Positions 16,652 to 24,908 of a DNA stretch of 64,000 nt are shown in pieces. Position 1 is the first letter of the stretch. Every line of letters starts with the position of its first letter. A program made the translations under genes and the position numbers. The notes below the pieces were generated by a model. The model did no database searches. It saw nothing but the letters and a program-made list of their open reading frames with translations, and had not been told where the DNA came from. This DNA comes from Enterobacter pseudoroggenkampii. GTDB taxonomy: Bacteria; Pseudomonadota; Gammaproteobacteria; Enterobacterales; Enterobacteriaceae. Location of the stretch: contig NZ_JAPMLV010000001.1 in assembly GCF_026420145.1 (NCBI RefSeq), forward strand, positions 1,054,001-1,118,000. The letters are read 5' to 3'.

Positions 16652-16989
16652 GTTTCGCTCCTGTAAAATTTTGTAATCACTAACGTTACAATTAAGGTAT
16701 ACACAATTTCTAAATCTGTACATATAAAATGTACAGATTTTTAATGTTTTTATGATATATTTTATAAATTACTTTGTTTTCATTGTGTTACTGGCTTGTC
16801 ATGAATCGGTAATGTGACAGGATATATTGTACAAAAAGGTCGGGCGCTGGTAAGTTATACAATCGAGAAGAACGGTCCTATCAACTGCCGTAAATGATTG
16901 AGATGTAAATTATTTGTCAGGCAATTAATGTGCTATAAGTGAAAATTACCCACGTCTACTGTGGCCAAAACCCTAACCCCAGGAAAAGC
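16652..16989. promoter_or_regulatory. Divergent ycgZ/bluF control region
   Basis: 338 bp, very AT-rich, no gene seen. Besides the inverted repeat at 16712-16740 it contains further BluR-like half-sites, TGTACAAAAA near 16827 and TTATACAATC near 16854, on the bluF side. Confidence 0.6.
16712..16740. promoter_or_regulatory. Candidate BluR operator
   Basis: AAATCTGTACAT (16712-16723) and ATGTACAGATTT (16729-16740) form a perfect 12-bp inverted repeat with a 5-bp spacer. The TGTACA core is the type bound by the MerR relatives BluR and MlrA. It lies 61 bp upstream of ycgZ, the operon BluR represses in E. coli. Confidence 0.75.
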
Positions 16990-18213
16990 ATGCTCACAAC
17001 CATCATTTACCGCAGTCATATCTGCGAGGACGTTCCGGTGAAAGCGCTGGAATCAATGGTCGCTGCTGCAAATCGTAAAAATCGGCAATCCAATGTAACG
17101 GGGATCTTGCTGTTTAACGGCACACACTTTTTTCAATTGCTTGAAGGGCCGGTGGAGCAGGTTTCTGCTATCTATGAGCAGATCTGCAACGACCCGCGCC
17201 ACCATAACGTGGTCGAGTTAATGCGCGATCACGGCCCTGTCCGGCGTTTTGGCAACGTGGGCATGGAGCTTTTTGACTTGCGCCACTTCGACAGGGACGA
17301 GGTGCTGCAGCAGGTGCTCAATAAGGGGACGACACGCTACCAGTTGACCTATAACGACCGCCCGCTGCAGTTTTTCCGCACCTTTGTTGAGGCCACGGAA
17401 AAAGCGAACTATTTTGAACTGCCGCCTGCGGATTCCTGGGAATTCGTTCGCGAAGAAGCGCGCCTGTCCGCGCAGCCTGAGGTGGTCGCGAAAGGGGCGG
17501 ATTGCAGCTTTGCGTTCCAGCCGATAGTCGACCCGTTTATGCAGCAGGTCGTCTCCTGGGAGGCGCTTCTGCGCACTCCTGACGGTGACTCGCCGCGGGC
17601 CTATTTCGCCAGCCGCCCCCATGAAGAAGTGTACACGTCTGATTTGCAAAGCAAGCAGGTGGCACTTTCTATGGCCAGCGCGCTGGGGCTACAGGACCAG
17701 ACGTTATCCCTGAACCTGCTGCCCATGACGCTGGTCAACATTCCCAACGCCGTGGATTTCCTGCTCACCGCGATTGAGGCAAATGGGTTTGTACCCGAAC
17801 AAATCGTGGTGGAGTTTACCGAGAGCGAAGCTATATCTCGTTTTGATGAATTCACGGATTCGGTCAGGCAGCTAAAAAGCGCGGGTATCAGCGTGACGAT
17901 CGATCACTTTGGTGCCGGTTTTGCCGGGCTGCAGCTGCTGGCCCAGTTCCAGCCGGACAGAATTAAGATTAATCGCGATCTGGTCGCGAACGTGCATAAA
18001 AGTGGCCCTCGTCAGGCCATTATTCAGGCGATTATCAAATGCTGTTCGTCGCTTGAGATCCAGTTCTGCGCGGTGGGGGTAGAGAAGGCGGAAGAGTGGA
18101 TGTGGCTGGAGTCCGCGGGGATTTCCCAGTTCCAGGGACATCTTTTTGCCAGCCCAAGACACGGGGGTATTCCCGCGATTGCGTGGCCGGAGAAAAAGTT
18201 CGACTTCGGATAA
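16990..18213 (+). CDS. bluF: BluF, blue-light-sensing BLUF-EAL anti-repressor
   Basis: 407 residues. The N-terminal BLUF domain (about 1-93) has the flavin-contacting Tyr7 and Gln49 (LFNGTHFFQLLEG); the C-terminal EAL-like domain spans about 170-400. Unlike E. coli BluF (EAI), this one keeps a literal EAL (SWEALLR), but the metal motif DDFGTG is DHFGAG, so phosphodiesterase activity is unlikely. In E. coli, light-activated BluF pulls the repressor BluR off DNA. The ATG at 16990 follows AGGA and matches family starts. Confidence 0.93.
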   Translation: MLTTIIYRSHICEDVPVKALESMVAAANRKNRQSNVTGILLFNGTHFFQLLEGPVEQVSAIYEQICNDPRHHNVVELMRDHGPVRRFGNVGMELFDLRHFDRDEVLQQVLNKGTTRYQLTYNDRPLQFFRTFVEATEKANYFELPPADSWEFVREEARLSAQPEVVAKGADCSFAFQPIVDPFMQQVVSWEALLRTPDGDSPRAYFASRPHEEVYTSDLQSKQVALSMASALGLQDQTLSLNLLPMTLVNIPNAVDFLLTAIEANGFVPEQIVVEFTESEAISRFDEFTDSVRQLKSAGISVTIDHFGAGFAGLQLLAQFQPDRIKINRDLVANVHKSGPRQAIIQAIIKCCSSLEIQFCAVGVEKAEEWMWLESAGISQFQGHLFASPRHGGIPAIAWPEKKFDFG

Positions 18214-18398
18214 AGCTGTACACAATCCGGCAGACTTAACTGTACGAACGGCAAATTTTATACAACAATGTATTAACAGGTGGATGGAACAGAACCCCGT
18301 TCACCCGTTCAAAATGCGGTCTTAGTTATACAAATGATGTGTACAATCTGATAAGGTTGGTGCAGTTAGGTATGGAAGTTCTGAGCGTGAGGGAGTTA
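18214..18398 (+). promoter_or_regulatory. bluF-bluR spacer with TGTAC half-sites
   Basis: The 185-bp gap contains GTACACAATC near 18219, CTGTACGAAC near 18240, TTATACAACAATG near 18260 and TTATACAAATGATGTGTACAATC is split around 18326-18348 as an imperfect dyad. These resemble the ycgZ-side operator and suggest that bluR has its own promoter and represses itself. Confidence 0.5.
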
Positions 18399-19127
18399 AT
18401 GGCCTATTACAGTATCGGCGAAGTGGCCGAACGATGCGGTATCAACCCCGTTACGCTGCGTGCCTGGCAGCGCCGTTATGGATTATTGAAGCCGCAGCGC
18501 AGTGAAGGGGGTCATCGTCAGTTTGACGATGAAGATATCCTGCGCATTGAAGAGATCAAACGCCTGATGAAAAGCGGCGTTTCGGTCGGAAAAGTTAAAG
18601 CCTTGCTGGAAAACAAGGAAGTGCTGACGCAGGGCAACTGGGTCTCATTCCAGGAAGAGATGATGACCGTTCTGCGCTACGCCAGTCCTGCAAAGCTGCG
18701 GGCCAAAATAGGTGAATTCCGCCGCGATCACGCGATGGATGCGCTGATTGACAATATTATCTCTCCCGTCCGTCAGCGTATGAACCAGGATCAAAATACC
18801 GTGCGTCACATGGCGAGCCTGTTTGACGGCGTACTGATCGAATTTGCGATTGCAAGCCTGGCGGAGTCCCGCAAAAAAGCCGGCAAAGACGCGCTCCTGA
18901 TTGGCTGGGAGTGTGATGACCGCACCCACCTGTGGCTGGAAGCCGCGCGCCTGTCGCAAAAGGGCTGGCACATTGACGTGCTGGCAGAGCCCATTGACTC
19001 GCCGCGTCCTGAACTCTTCCCGGGGCAAAAAATCTTTGTCTGGACCGGGAAATCCCCAACGCCTCGCCAGCAGGAACAGCTTGACCACTGGCGTGAGCAG
19101 GGGTTTGCTGTCTCATTTCATCACTGA
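18399..19127 (+). CDS. bluR: BluR, MerR-family repressor
   Basis: 242 residues. The N-terminal MerR winged helix (about 1-70, [21 protein letters not shown]) is almost identical to E. coli BluR; the C-terminal cobalamin-binding-like domain lacks a His-containing B12 motif, as in BluR. It represses ycgZ-ymgA-ariR and is relieved by light-activated BluF at low temperature. ATG 18399 matches the family start although 20 further residues are open upstream. A terminator follows. Confidence 0.93.
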   Translation: MAYYSIGEVAERCGINPVTLRAWQRRYGLLKPQRSEGGHRQFDDEDILRIEEIKRLMKSGVSVGKVKALLENKEVLTQGNWVSFQEEMMTVLRYASPAKLRAKIGEFRRDHAMDALIDNIISPVRQRMNQDQNTVRHMASLFDGVLIEFAIASLAESRKKAGKDALLIGWECDDRTHLWLEAARLSQKGWHIDVLAEPIDSPRPELFPGQKIFVWTGKSPTPRQQEQLDHWREQGFAVSFHH

Positions 19128-19131
19128 GTGT

Positions 19132-19156
19132 AAGAGGCCTTGAGGGCCTTTTTTTG
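19132..19156 (+). terminator. Terminator after bluR
   Basis: AGGCC and GGCCT pair and are followed by a run of seven T, starting 5 bp past the bluR stop. Confidence 0.85.
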
Positions 19157-19282
19157 TCTTTGTCACTTTCCTTGCAAAAAGCTATCTTAAGAATAGGCAT
19201 TATTCCTGCGGATGAGATTTACCCGGTTAATTTTAAACGGCATCTGCTTTTTTCTGGGGGCTTTGCTGTCGGCAACTTGTTC

Positions 19283-19306
19283 AATAGGGGACGGTGTCCC
19301 CTTATT
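19283..19306. terminator. Hairpin downstream of hcp
   Basis: AATAGGGGACGGTGTCCCC followed by TTATT is a near-perfect palindrome, so it can form a GGGGAC/GTCCCC stem on both strands. It lies 6 bp past the hcp stop on the minus strand and is probably its terminator, though it also resembles a short REP-like hairpin at the edge of the island. Confidence 0.5.
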
Positions 19307-19311
19307 AATAC

Positions 19312-19803
19312 TCAGCGAGTATGGCGCTCATTCCATGCATCTGAAAATTGAATATTACCGTCAAGAATTCTCCAGGTGATTTTTTCATATTGAATGCTGA
19401 CACTTTCTATGTGATTCATTTTATCGTTCCCCGCCAGCTTAATATTCGGGACGCTACAGTGGACTCCAGTTAATTTCACATTCTCCATAAGAACGGTGTA
19501 GTAGCAAACCTCCTGACCTGCATCATTGATGTGATAAAACCTTATTTCTGCGCTTTTCAGCGTCTGCCCAGTTGCTGCAGCCTTGTAAAGATATGGCGTA
19601 GAGCTATCCACTTCTTTCTCGATCATCATGGATGAGTGCTGGCGGGTGCCGGTGATTTTGCCGTTTGCGCTGTCAACGGGTAAATTTATACCGTGGCTCA
19701 GACCGATAATTTCAATACTACCTTCACGATCTTGTACATCAACAGATCCTTTGATATCTGCACCGCCATCGTCTTTAAGCCACATATAGGGAGGTATAGG
19801 CAT
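19312..19803 (-). CDS. hcp: Hcp-family type VI secretion tube protein (orphan)
   Basis: 163 residues with the Hcp (TssD) pattern: start PIPPYMWLKDDGGADIKGSV, then EIIGLSHGI, TGTRQHSSMMIEKEVDSSTP and a closing VSIQYEKITWRI strand with DAWNE. Hcp hexamers stack into the T6SS inner tube and carry small effectors in their lumen. No tss structural genes lie in the window, so it is an orphan that would depend on a T6SS encoded elsewhere. A strong Shine-Dalgarno (AAGGAG) precedes the ATG, 12 bp after the small membrane gene. Low GC compared with the flanks. Confidence 0.82.
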   Translation of the reverse strand: MPIPPYMWLKDDGGADIKGSVDVQDREGSIEIIGLSHGINLPVDSANGKITGTRQHSSMMIEKEVDSSTPYLYKAAATGQTLKSAEIRFYHINDAGQEVCYYTVLMENVKLTGVHCSVPNIKLAGNDKMNHIESVSIQYEKITWRILDGNIQFSDAWNERHTR

Positions 19804-19815
19804 TTTATTGTCTCC

Positions 19816-20073
19816 TTAATTTTTGATTAACTTCATTGTTAAAATATAGAGAGGGGTAGCGATAATTAGCATTGTAAGCCAGTCAATAAGTGAATAGGCA
19901 TCATACATTGATTCTGCATTTTCATTTCCGGCGATAATGATTGCTGTTGTTCTGGCTACATCATAGTTAATATATAACTCCGGGCCTGGTAGCATATGAC
20001 CAAGAGCGAGTAATAAAATGAGAAAGTAAATAATTTTACTTGCCCTACGAGCAAGGTTTTTTAATGTAGCCAC
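19816..20073 (-). CDS. Small two-helix membrane protein, candidate immunity protein
   Basis: 85 residues. A basic N-terminus (MATLKNLARRASK) leads into a first membrane helix (about 13-31, IIYFLILLLALGHML), a loop of some 32 residues with several acidic residues, and a second helix (about 64-81, LTMLIIATPLYILTM), ending in basic KLIKN. By the positive-inside rule both ends are cytoplasmic and the loop periplasmic. It starts inside the last codons of the toxin-like gene (29-nt overlap). Position, size and predicted topology fit an immunity protein against a periplasmic peptidoglycan toxin; I recognise no sequence family. Confidence 0.65.
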   Translation of the reverse strand: MATLKNLARRASKIIYFLILLLALGHMLPGPELYINYDVARTTAIIIAGNENAESMYDAYSLIDWLTMLIIATPLYILTMKLIKN

Positions 20074-20569
20074 CCGCTACTACCTCCACCCATCCTCGCT
20101 CCATGAGTGACCGCATGCATGGAACCTGAATAAGCGATGTATTCATTAGCGCGTTATGAATCATCGCAAAATCAGACATGTTGGCGATAGTTATGCATCC
20201 TTTTGAAACTGTGCCGGGGTGTAGTCGGAAATTTCCACGCTTTACACTTTCTATCCATGTGTAGTCATCTATGCCCCAGTCATCACGCCACAAAGCAAAC
20301 CAGTCAGATTTACCAAAAGCATTTCGGCCAATAAATCTGTTAGCTTCATCGTGAATCTCCTCTTTTTTTTGTGAAAACCAGTTACCCTCCCTGCGATCTA
20401 CAATCCAGTATTTCCCTGGGGGAATAGGGCCAGTATTGGCGACATGTCCGCAACTGGCATTGTTTCTGTTGGCCCCCAACCCGGAGTGCGCCATGAACAC
20501 GCCTACCCCATACAGATTGAAAGGCGCGTAATCTGCACCGTTCAGAATCATCTTTCCCTGTAATGGCAT
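20045..20569 (-). CDS. DUF2778/Tlde1-like T6SS effector (L,D-transpeptidase fold)
   Basis: 174 residues from the ATG at 20569, which has AAGGTGG at good spacing; a start at 20587 would add six residues. The beginning MPLQGKMILNGADYAPFNLYGVG, seen as the family's usual N-terminus, and CGHVANTGPIPPGKYWIVDR are typical of DUF2778. The catalytic motif is HPGTVSKGCITI with His117, Ser122 and Cys125. Characterised Tlde1 proteins are T6SS effectors that cut or exchange D-amino acids in peptidoglycan stems of target cells. No signal peptide, as expected for T6SS cargo. First of three tightly packed genes with a membrane protein and Hcp. Confidence 0.82.
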   Translation of the reverse strand: MPLQGKMILNGADYAPFNLYGVGVFMAHSGLGANRNNASCGHVANTGPIPPGKYWIVDRREGNWFSQKKEEIHDEANRFIGRNAFGKSDWFALWRDDWGIDDYTWIESVKRGNFRLHPGTVSKGCITIANMSDFAMIHNALMNTSLIQVPCMRSLMERGWVEVVAGGYIKKPCS

Positions 20570-20586
20570 ATGCCACCTTATTTCCA

Positions 20587-20769
20587 TTAAAAGCGTATGG
20601 TTAATGCTACAGCGATTAATAATGTGATCCAGAGTGAGTGAATGATTTTCAGAAAAAGACTCGCATTATCAGGCTGTCTATTGCTGAGAAGCGCTTTCCT
20701 GCTGCGCAACTGAAGCGTAGGCCTTCTACAGCGTGCCAAATCGCATCTGTTAAATTGAGTTTGCGGCAA
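20587..20769 (-). CDS. Possible short membrane ORF coupled to the effector gene
   Basis: 60 codons ending in FLKIIHSLWITLLIAVALTI, one likely membrane helix. Its stop overlaps an in-frame ATG of the effector gene as TAATG. It may be a real small gene, or the remnant of a gene cut when the island inserted. I recognise no homologue and the start codon is arbitrary. Confidence 0.25.
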   Translation of the reverse strand: MPQTQFNRCDLARCRRPTLQLRSRKALLSNRQPDNASLFLKIIHSLWITLLIAVALTIRF

Positions 20770-21038
20770 TCAAAGTAGCTATCTCAAAAATAGGCATTTC
20801 CGATGCATATTTTACTTTTCTCCTCTCCGTCAAAAATGCCACAACGAAATGCATTATTAATCAATGCATTGAACAATTAAATCCATCCTGCCTGCATCCT
20901 GCCACAGGGTCTATGCTTAATAAAAGTAGGCAAAAAGGGCGGTTTAGCCGAATGCCCCTGCTGACAGAGGGTTGAAGTGATAATCGTTATCACTAACATG
21001 GTGTTATGCCCTGATGGCTTATCAGATGAGGTGGACCT
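20770..21038 (+). promoter_or_regulatory. sufA: suf operon control region
   Basis: The region runs from the island edge to sufA. In E. coli, OxyR, IHF, IscR and Fur act here. I can point with confidence only to the Fur-like dyad listed separately. The sufA Shine-Dalgarno is GAGGTGG, 5 nt before the ATG. No other gene is visible. Confidence 0.6.
20977..20993. promoter_or_regulatory. Fur box upstream of sufA
   Basis: GTGATAATCGTTATCAC is a near-perfect dyad matching the GATAAT repeats of the Fur consensus, 46 bp upstream of the sufA start. It fits iron repression of the suf operon. Confidence 0.8.
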
Positions 21039-21407
21039 ATGGAACTGCATTCAGAAACCTTTAATCCAGCCGATTTTGCCTGGCGCGGGTTAACGCTCAC
21101 GCCAGCGGCGGCGGCACATATTCACGAGCTGGTGGCGAAAAAGCCCGAGATCCTCGGCGTGCGTTTGGGTGTCAAACAGACCGGCTGCGCAGGTTTTGGC
21201 TACGTGCTCGATACCGTCACCGAACCCGAGAAAGATGACCTGGTATTCGAGACCGACGGCGCGAAACTGTACGTCGCGCTGCAGGCCATGCCGTTTATTG
21301 ACGGCACCGAAGTGGACTACGTCCGCGAAGGCTTAAACCAGTTATTCAAATTTCATAACCCGAAAGCCCAGAACGAATGCGGCTGCGGCGAAAGCTTTGG
21401 GGTATAG
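21039..21407 (+). CDS. sufA: SufA, A-type Fe-S carrier
   Basis: 122 residues, identical in length to E. coli SufA. The three cluster-binding cysteines of A-type carriers are present: Cys50 (QTGCAGFGY), Cys114 and Cys116 ([11 protein letters not shown]). It receives Fe-S clusters from SufBC2D and passes them to apoproteins. First gene of the iron- and oxidant-induced suf operon. Confidence 0.97.
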   Translation: MELHSETFNPADFAWRGLTLTPAAAAHIHELVAKKPEILGVRLGVKQTGCAGFGYVLDTVTEPEKDDLVFETDGAKLYVALQAMPFIDGTEVDYVREGLNQLFKFHNPKAQNECGCGESFGV

Positions 21408-21415
21408 GCGGAACT

Positions 21416-22906
21416 ATGTCTCGTAATACTGAAGCAACGAGTGAAGTAAATACCTGGAGCGGTGGGCACCTCAACTATAAAGAGGGGTTCTTCACCCAGC
21501 TGCAGACCGATGAGCTGGCAAAAGGCATCAATGAAGATGTCGTGCGGGCGATCTCGGCGAAACGTAACGAGCCGGAGTGGATGCTGGAGTTTCGCCTGAG
21601 CGCCTTCCGTGCCTGGCTGGAAATGGAAGAACCGCACTGGCTGAAAGCGCATTATGACAAGCTGAACTATCAGGATTACAGCTACTACTCTGCGCCCTCC
21701 TGCGGCAGCTGTGACGACACCTGCGCTTCGCAGCCCGGCGCGGTGCAGCAAACCGGCGCGGAGAACAGCTTCCTCAGCAAAGAGGTGGAAGAAGCCTTTA
21801 ATCAGCTGGGCGTGCCGGTGCGCGAAGGGAAAGAGGTGGCGGTAGACGCCATTTTCGACTCCGTCTCGGTGGCGACCACCTACCGCGAGAAGCTGGCAGA
21901 GCAGGGGATCATTTTCTGCTCCTTCGGCGAAGCGATTCACGATCATCCGGAACTGGTGAAAAAGTACATCGGGACCGTGGTGCCCTCTAACGACAACTTC
22001 TTTGCGGCGCTCAATGCGGCGGTAGCCTCGGACGGCACCTTTATCTACGTGCCGAAAGGCGTGCGCTGTCCGATGGAGCTTTCCACCTATTTCCGCATCA
22101 ATGCCGAAAAGACCGGTCAGTTCGAACGCACGATTCTGGTCGCAGATGAAGGCAGCTACGTCAGCTATATAGAAGGGTGTTCCGCCCCGGTTCGCGACAG
22201 CTACCAGCTGCACGCGGCGGTGGTGGAGGTCATCATCCACAAAGATGCCGAGGTGAAATACTCCACGGTGCAAAACTGGTTCCCGGGCGACGGCAATACC
22301 GGCGGTATCCTGAACTTCGTCACCAAGCGTGCGCTGTGCGAAGGGGAAAATAGCAAGATGTCCTGGACCCAGTCAGAAACCGGCTCGGCCATCACCTGGA
22401 AATACCCAAGCTGCATTCTGCGCGGGGATAACTCCATCGGCGAGTTTTACTCGGTGGCGCTCACCAGCGGCCATCAGCAGGCCGATACCGGCACCAAGAT
22501 GATCCACATTGGTAAAAACACCAAATCGACCATTATCTCGAAAGGCATCTCCGCCGGTCACAGCCAGAACAGCTATCGCGGGCTGGTGAAAATCATGCCG
22601 ACGGCCACCAATGCGCGAAACTTCACCCAGTGTGACTCGATGCTGATTGGCGCAGATTGCGGGGCGCATACCTTCCCGTACGTCGAATGCCGCAATAACA
22701 CGGCCCAGCTGGAGCACGAGGCGACCACGTCACGGATTGGGGAAGATCAGCTCTTCTACTGCCTGCAGCGCGGGATTAGCGAAGAAGACGCCATCTCGAT
22801 GATTGTCAACGGCTTCTGTAAGGACGTGTTCTCTGAACTGCCGCTGGAATTTGCCGTTGAAGCCCAGAAACTCCTCGCCATTAGTCTTGAACACAGCGTC
22901 GGTTAA
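21416..22906 (+). CDS. sufB: SufB, Fe-S scaffold subunit
   Basis: 496 residues, the usual length. Central beta-helix domain, with the conserved [21 protein letters not shown] segment near the C-terminus including the cysteine that takes sulfur for cluster assembly. The N-terminal CGSCDDTC cysteines are also present. The start at 21416 (8 bp after sufA) matches E. coli MSRNTEA; the frame is open further up inside sufA. Forms the SufBC2D scaffold complex. Confidence 0.97.
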   Translation: MSRNTEATSEVNTWSGGHLNYKEGFFTQLQTDELAKGINEDVVRAISAKRNEPEWMLEFRLSAFRAWLEMEEPHWLKAHYDKLNYQDYSYYSAPSCGSCDDTCASQPGAVQQTGAENSFLSKEVEEAFNQLGVPVREGKEVAVDAIFDSVSVATTYREKLAEQGIIFCSFGEAIHDHPELVKKYIGTVVPSNDNFFAALNAAVASDGTFIYVPKGVRCPMELSTYFRINAEKTGQFERTILVADEGSYVSYIEGCSAPVRDSYQLHAAVVEVIIHKDAEVKYSTVQNWFPGDGNTGGILNFVTKRALCEGENSKMSWTQSETGSAITWKYPSCILRGDNSIGEFYSVALTSGHQQADTGTKMIHIGKNTKSTIISKGISAGHSQNSYRGLVKIMPTATNARNFTQCDSMLIGADCGAHTFPYVECRNNTAQLEHEATTSRIGEDQLFYCLQRGISEEDAISMIVNGFCKDVFSELPLEFAVEAQKLLAISLEHSVG

Positions 22907-22915
22907 GGAAAGCAC

Positions 22916-23662
22916 ATGTTAAGCATTAAAGATTTACAGGTCAGCGTAGAAGACAAAGCCATCCTGCGTGGCCTCAATTTTGACGTCAAGCCGGGGGAAG
23001 TCCACGCCATCATGGGGCCGAACGGTTCCGGGAAAAGTACGCTTTCTGCGACGCTGGCGGGGCGCGAAGATTATGAGGTGACCCACGGCTCGGTCGAGTT
23101 TAACGGCAAAGATCTGCTGGAGATGTCGCCGGAAGACCGTGCGGGCGAGGGCATCTTTATGGCCTTCCAGTACCCGGTCGAAATTCCGGGCGTCAGCAAC
23201 CAGTTCTTCCTACAGACGGCGCTGAATGCGGTGCGTAAGTATCGCGGGCTGGAGGCGCTGGACCGCTTCGACTTCCAGGATCTGATGGAAGAGAAGATTA
23301 AGCTGCTGAAAATGCCGGAAGATCTGCTGACCCGCTCGGTGAACGTTGGTTTTTCCGGCGGTGAGAAAAAGCGTAACGATATTCTGCAGATGGCGGTTCT
23401 GGAACCCGAGCTGTGCATTCTGGATGAGACCGACTCCGGTCTGGACATCGATGCCCTGAAGATTGTCGCTGACGGAGTGAACTCCCTGCGCGACGGCAAG
23501 CGCTCGTTTATTATCGTCACCCACTACCAGCGCATTCTGGACTACATCAAGCCGGATTACGTCCACGTGCTTTACCAGGGACGTATTGTGAAATCCGGTG
23601 ATTTCACGTTGGTTAAACAACTGGAGGAGCAGGGTTATGGCTGGCTTACCGAACAGCAGTAA
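22916..23662 (+). CDS. sufC: SufC, ATPase of the SufBCD scaffold
   Basis: 248-residue ABC-type ATPase with Walker A GPNGSGKST (about 35-43), signature FSGGEKKRND (about 150) and Walker B LCILDETDSGLD. Cytosolic, not a transporter; ATP binding remodels SufB-SufD for cluster assembly. The last 26 bp overlap sufD. Confidence 0.97.
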   Translation: MLSIKDLQVSVEDKAILRGLNFDVKPGEVHAIMGPNGSGKSTLSATLAGREDYEVTHGSVEFNGKDLLEMSPEDRAGEGIFMAFQYPVEIPGVSNQFFLQTALNAVRKYRGLEALDRFDFQDLMEEKIKLLKMPEDLLTRSVNVGFSGGEKKRNDILQMAVLEPELCILDETDSGLDIDALKIVADGVNSLRDGKRSFIIVTHYQRILDYIKPDYVHVLYQGRIVKSGDFTLVKQLEEQGYGWLTEQQ

Positions 23663-24908
23663 TGCACTCCAGCAGTGGCACCGGCTGTTTGAAGCCCAGG
23701 GGGGCACGCGCTCCGAGCAGGCGCAGCAGCATCTTCAGCAAATGCTGCGTCTCGGGTTGCCGACACGTAAGCACGAGAACTGGAAATACACCCCGCTTGA
23801 TGGCCTGCTGAACGCCGAGTTTGTGACCCGTCTGGCGGATCTCACCCCAGCACAGCGCGACGCGCTGGCCTTGCGTGTCGATGCCCTGCGCCTGGTGTTC
23901 GTCGACGGTCAGTTCCGTCCGGAACTGAGCGACACGGTTCAGGAGAGCGGCTTTGAGATTGAGATAAACGACGATCGCCAGCGCCTGAGCGCCCCGGTTC
24001 AGCCTGAGGTCTTCCTGCACCTGACCGAGAGTCTGGCCCGCAGCGTGACGCACATCCGCGTGAAGCGTAACCAGCGTCCGGCAAAACCGCTGCTGCTGAT
24101 GCACATCACTCAGGGACTGGACGGCGATGAAATCAATACCGCGCACTATCGCCACCATCTGGAGCTGGCGGAGGGAGCAGAGGCCACGGTCATCGAACAT
24201 TACGTCAGCCTCAATGAGACGCGTCACTTTACCGGATCGCGTCTGACGATGAATGTTGCCGCGAATGCGCAGCTTCATCATGTCAAGCTGGCGTTTGAGA
24301 ATGCGCAGAGCCACCACTTTGCCCATAACGACATTGTCCTTGGCCAGGATGCCGCGGCGTACAGCCACAGCTTCCTGCTCGGCGGGGCGGTGCTGCGCCA
24401 CAACACCAGCACGCAGCTTAACGGTGAAAACACCACGCTGCGCATCAACAGCCTGGCGATGCCGGTTAAATCGGAAGTGTGCGACACGCGCACCTGGCTG
24501 GAGCACAACAAAGGCTACTGCAACAGCCGCCAGCTGCACAAAACCATCGTCAGTGATAAAGGCCGCGCGGTGTTTAACGGACTGATTAACGTGGCGCAGC
24601 ACGCCATTAAAACCGACGGGCAGATGACCAACAATAATCTGCTGTTAGGCCGCCTTGCGGAAGTGGACACTAAACCGCAGCTGGAGATCTACGCCGACGA
24701 CGTCAAATGCAGCCACGGTGCGACGGTCGGGCGAATCGACGACGAGCAGATGTTCTACCTGCGCTCGCGCGGCATCGACCAGCAGGCGGCGCAGAAAATG
24801 ATTATCTACGCGTTTGCCGCCGAACTGACGGAAGCGCTGCACGATGGTCAGTTAAAACTGCAGGTGCTGGATCGGATCGGTCAGCGCCTGCCTGGAGGCG
24901 AAGCATGA
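23637..24908 (+). CDS. sufD: SufD, Fe-S scaffold subunit
   Basis: 423 residues, as in E. coli. It shares the SufB beta-helix core, with [23 protein letters not shown] containing the conserved C-terminal His near the SufB interface. The start at 23637 lies inside sufC (26-nt overlap), which gives the family N-terminus MAGLPNS and suggests coupled translation. Needed for iron acquisition by SufBC2D. Confidence 0.96.
   Translation: MAGLPNSSNALQQWHRLFEAQGGTRSEQAQQHLQQMLRLGLPTRKHENWKYTPLDGLLNAEFVTRLADLTPAQRDALALRVDALRLVFVDGQFRPELSDTVQESGFEIEINDDRQRLSAPVQPEVFLHLTESLARSVTHIRVKRNQRPAKPLLLMHITQGLDGDEINTAHYRHHLELAEGAEATVIEHYVSLNETRHFTGSRLTMNVAANAQLHHVKLAFENAQSHHFAHNDIVLGQDAAAYSHSFLLGGAVLRHNTSTQLNGENTTLRINSLAMPVKSEVCDTRTWLEHNKGYCNSRQLHKTIVSDKGRAVFNGLINVAQHAIKTDGQMTNNNLLLGRLAEVDTKPQLEIYADDVKCSHGATVGRIDDEQMFYLRSRGIDQQAAQKMIIYAFAAELTEALHDGQLKLQVLDRIGQRLPGGEA

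Noticed and set aside
19154..19351. Plus-strand 65-codon frame after bluR
   Set aside because: Starts within the bluR terminator and has no ribosome site; overlaps the end of hcp.
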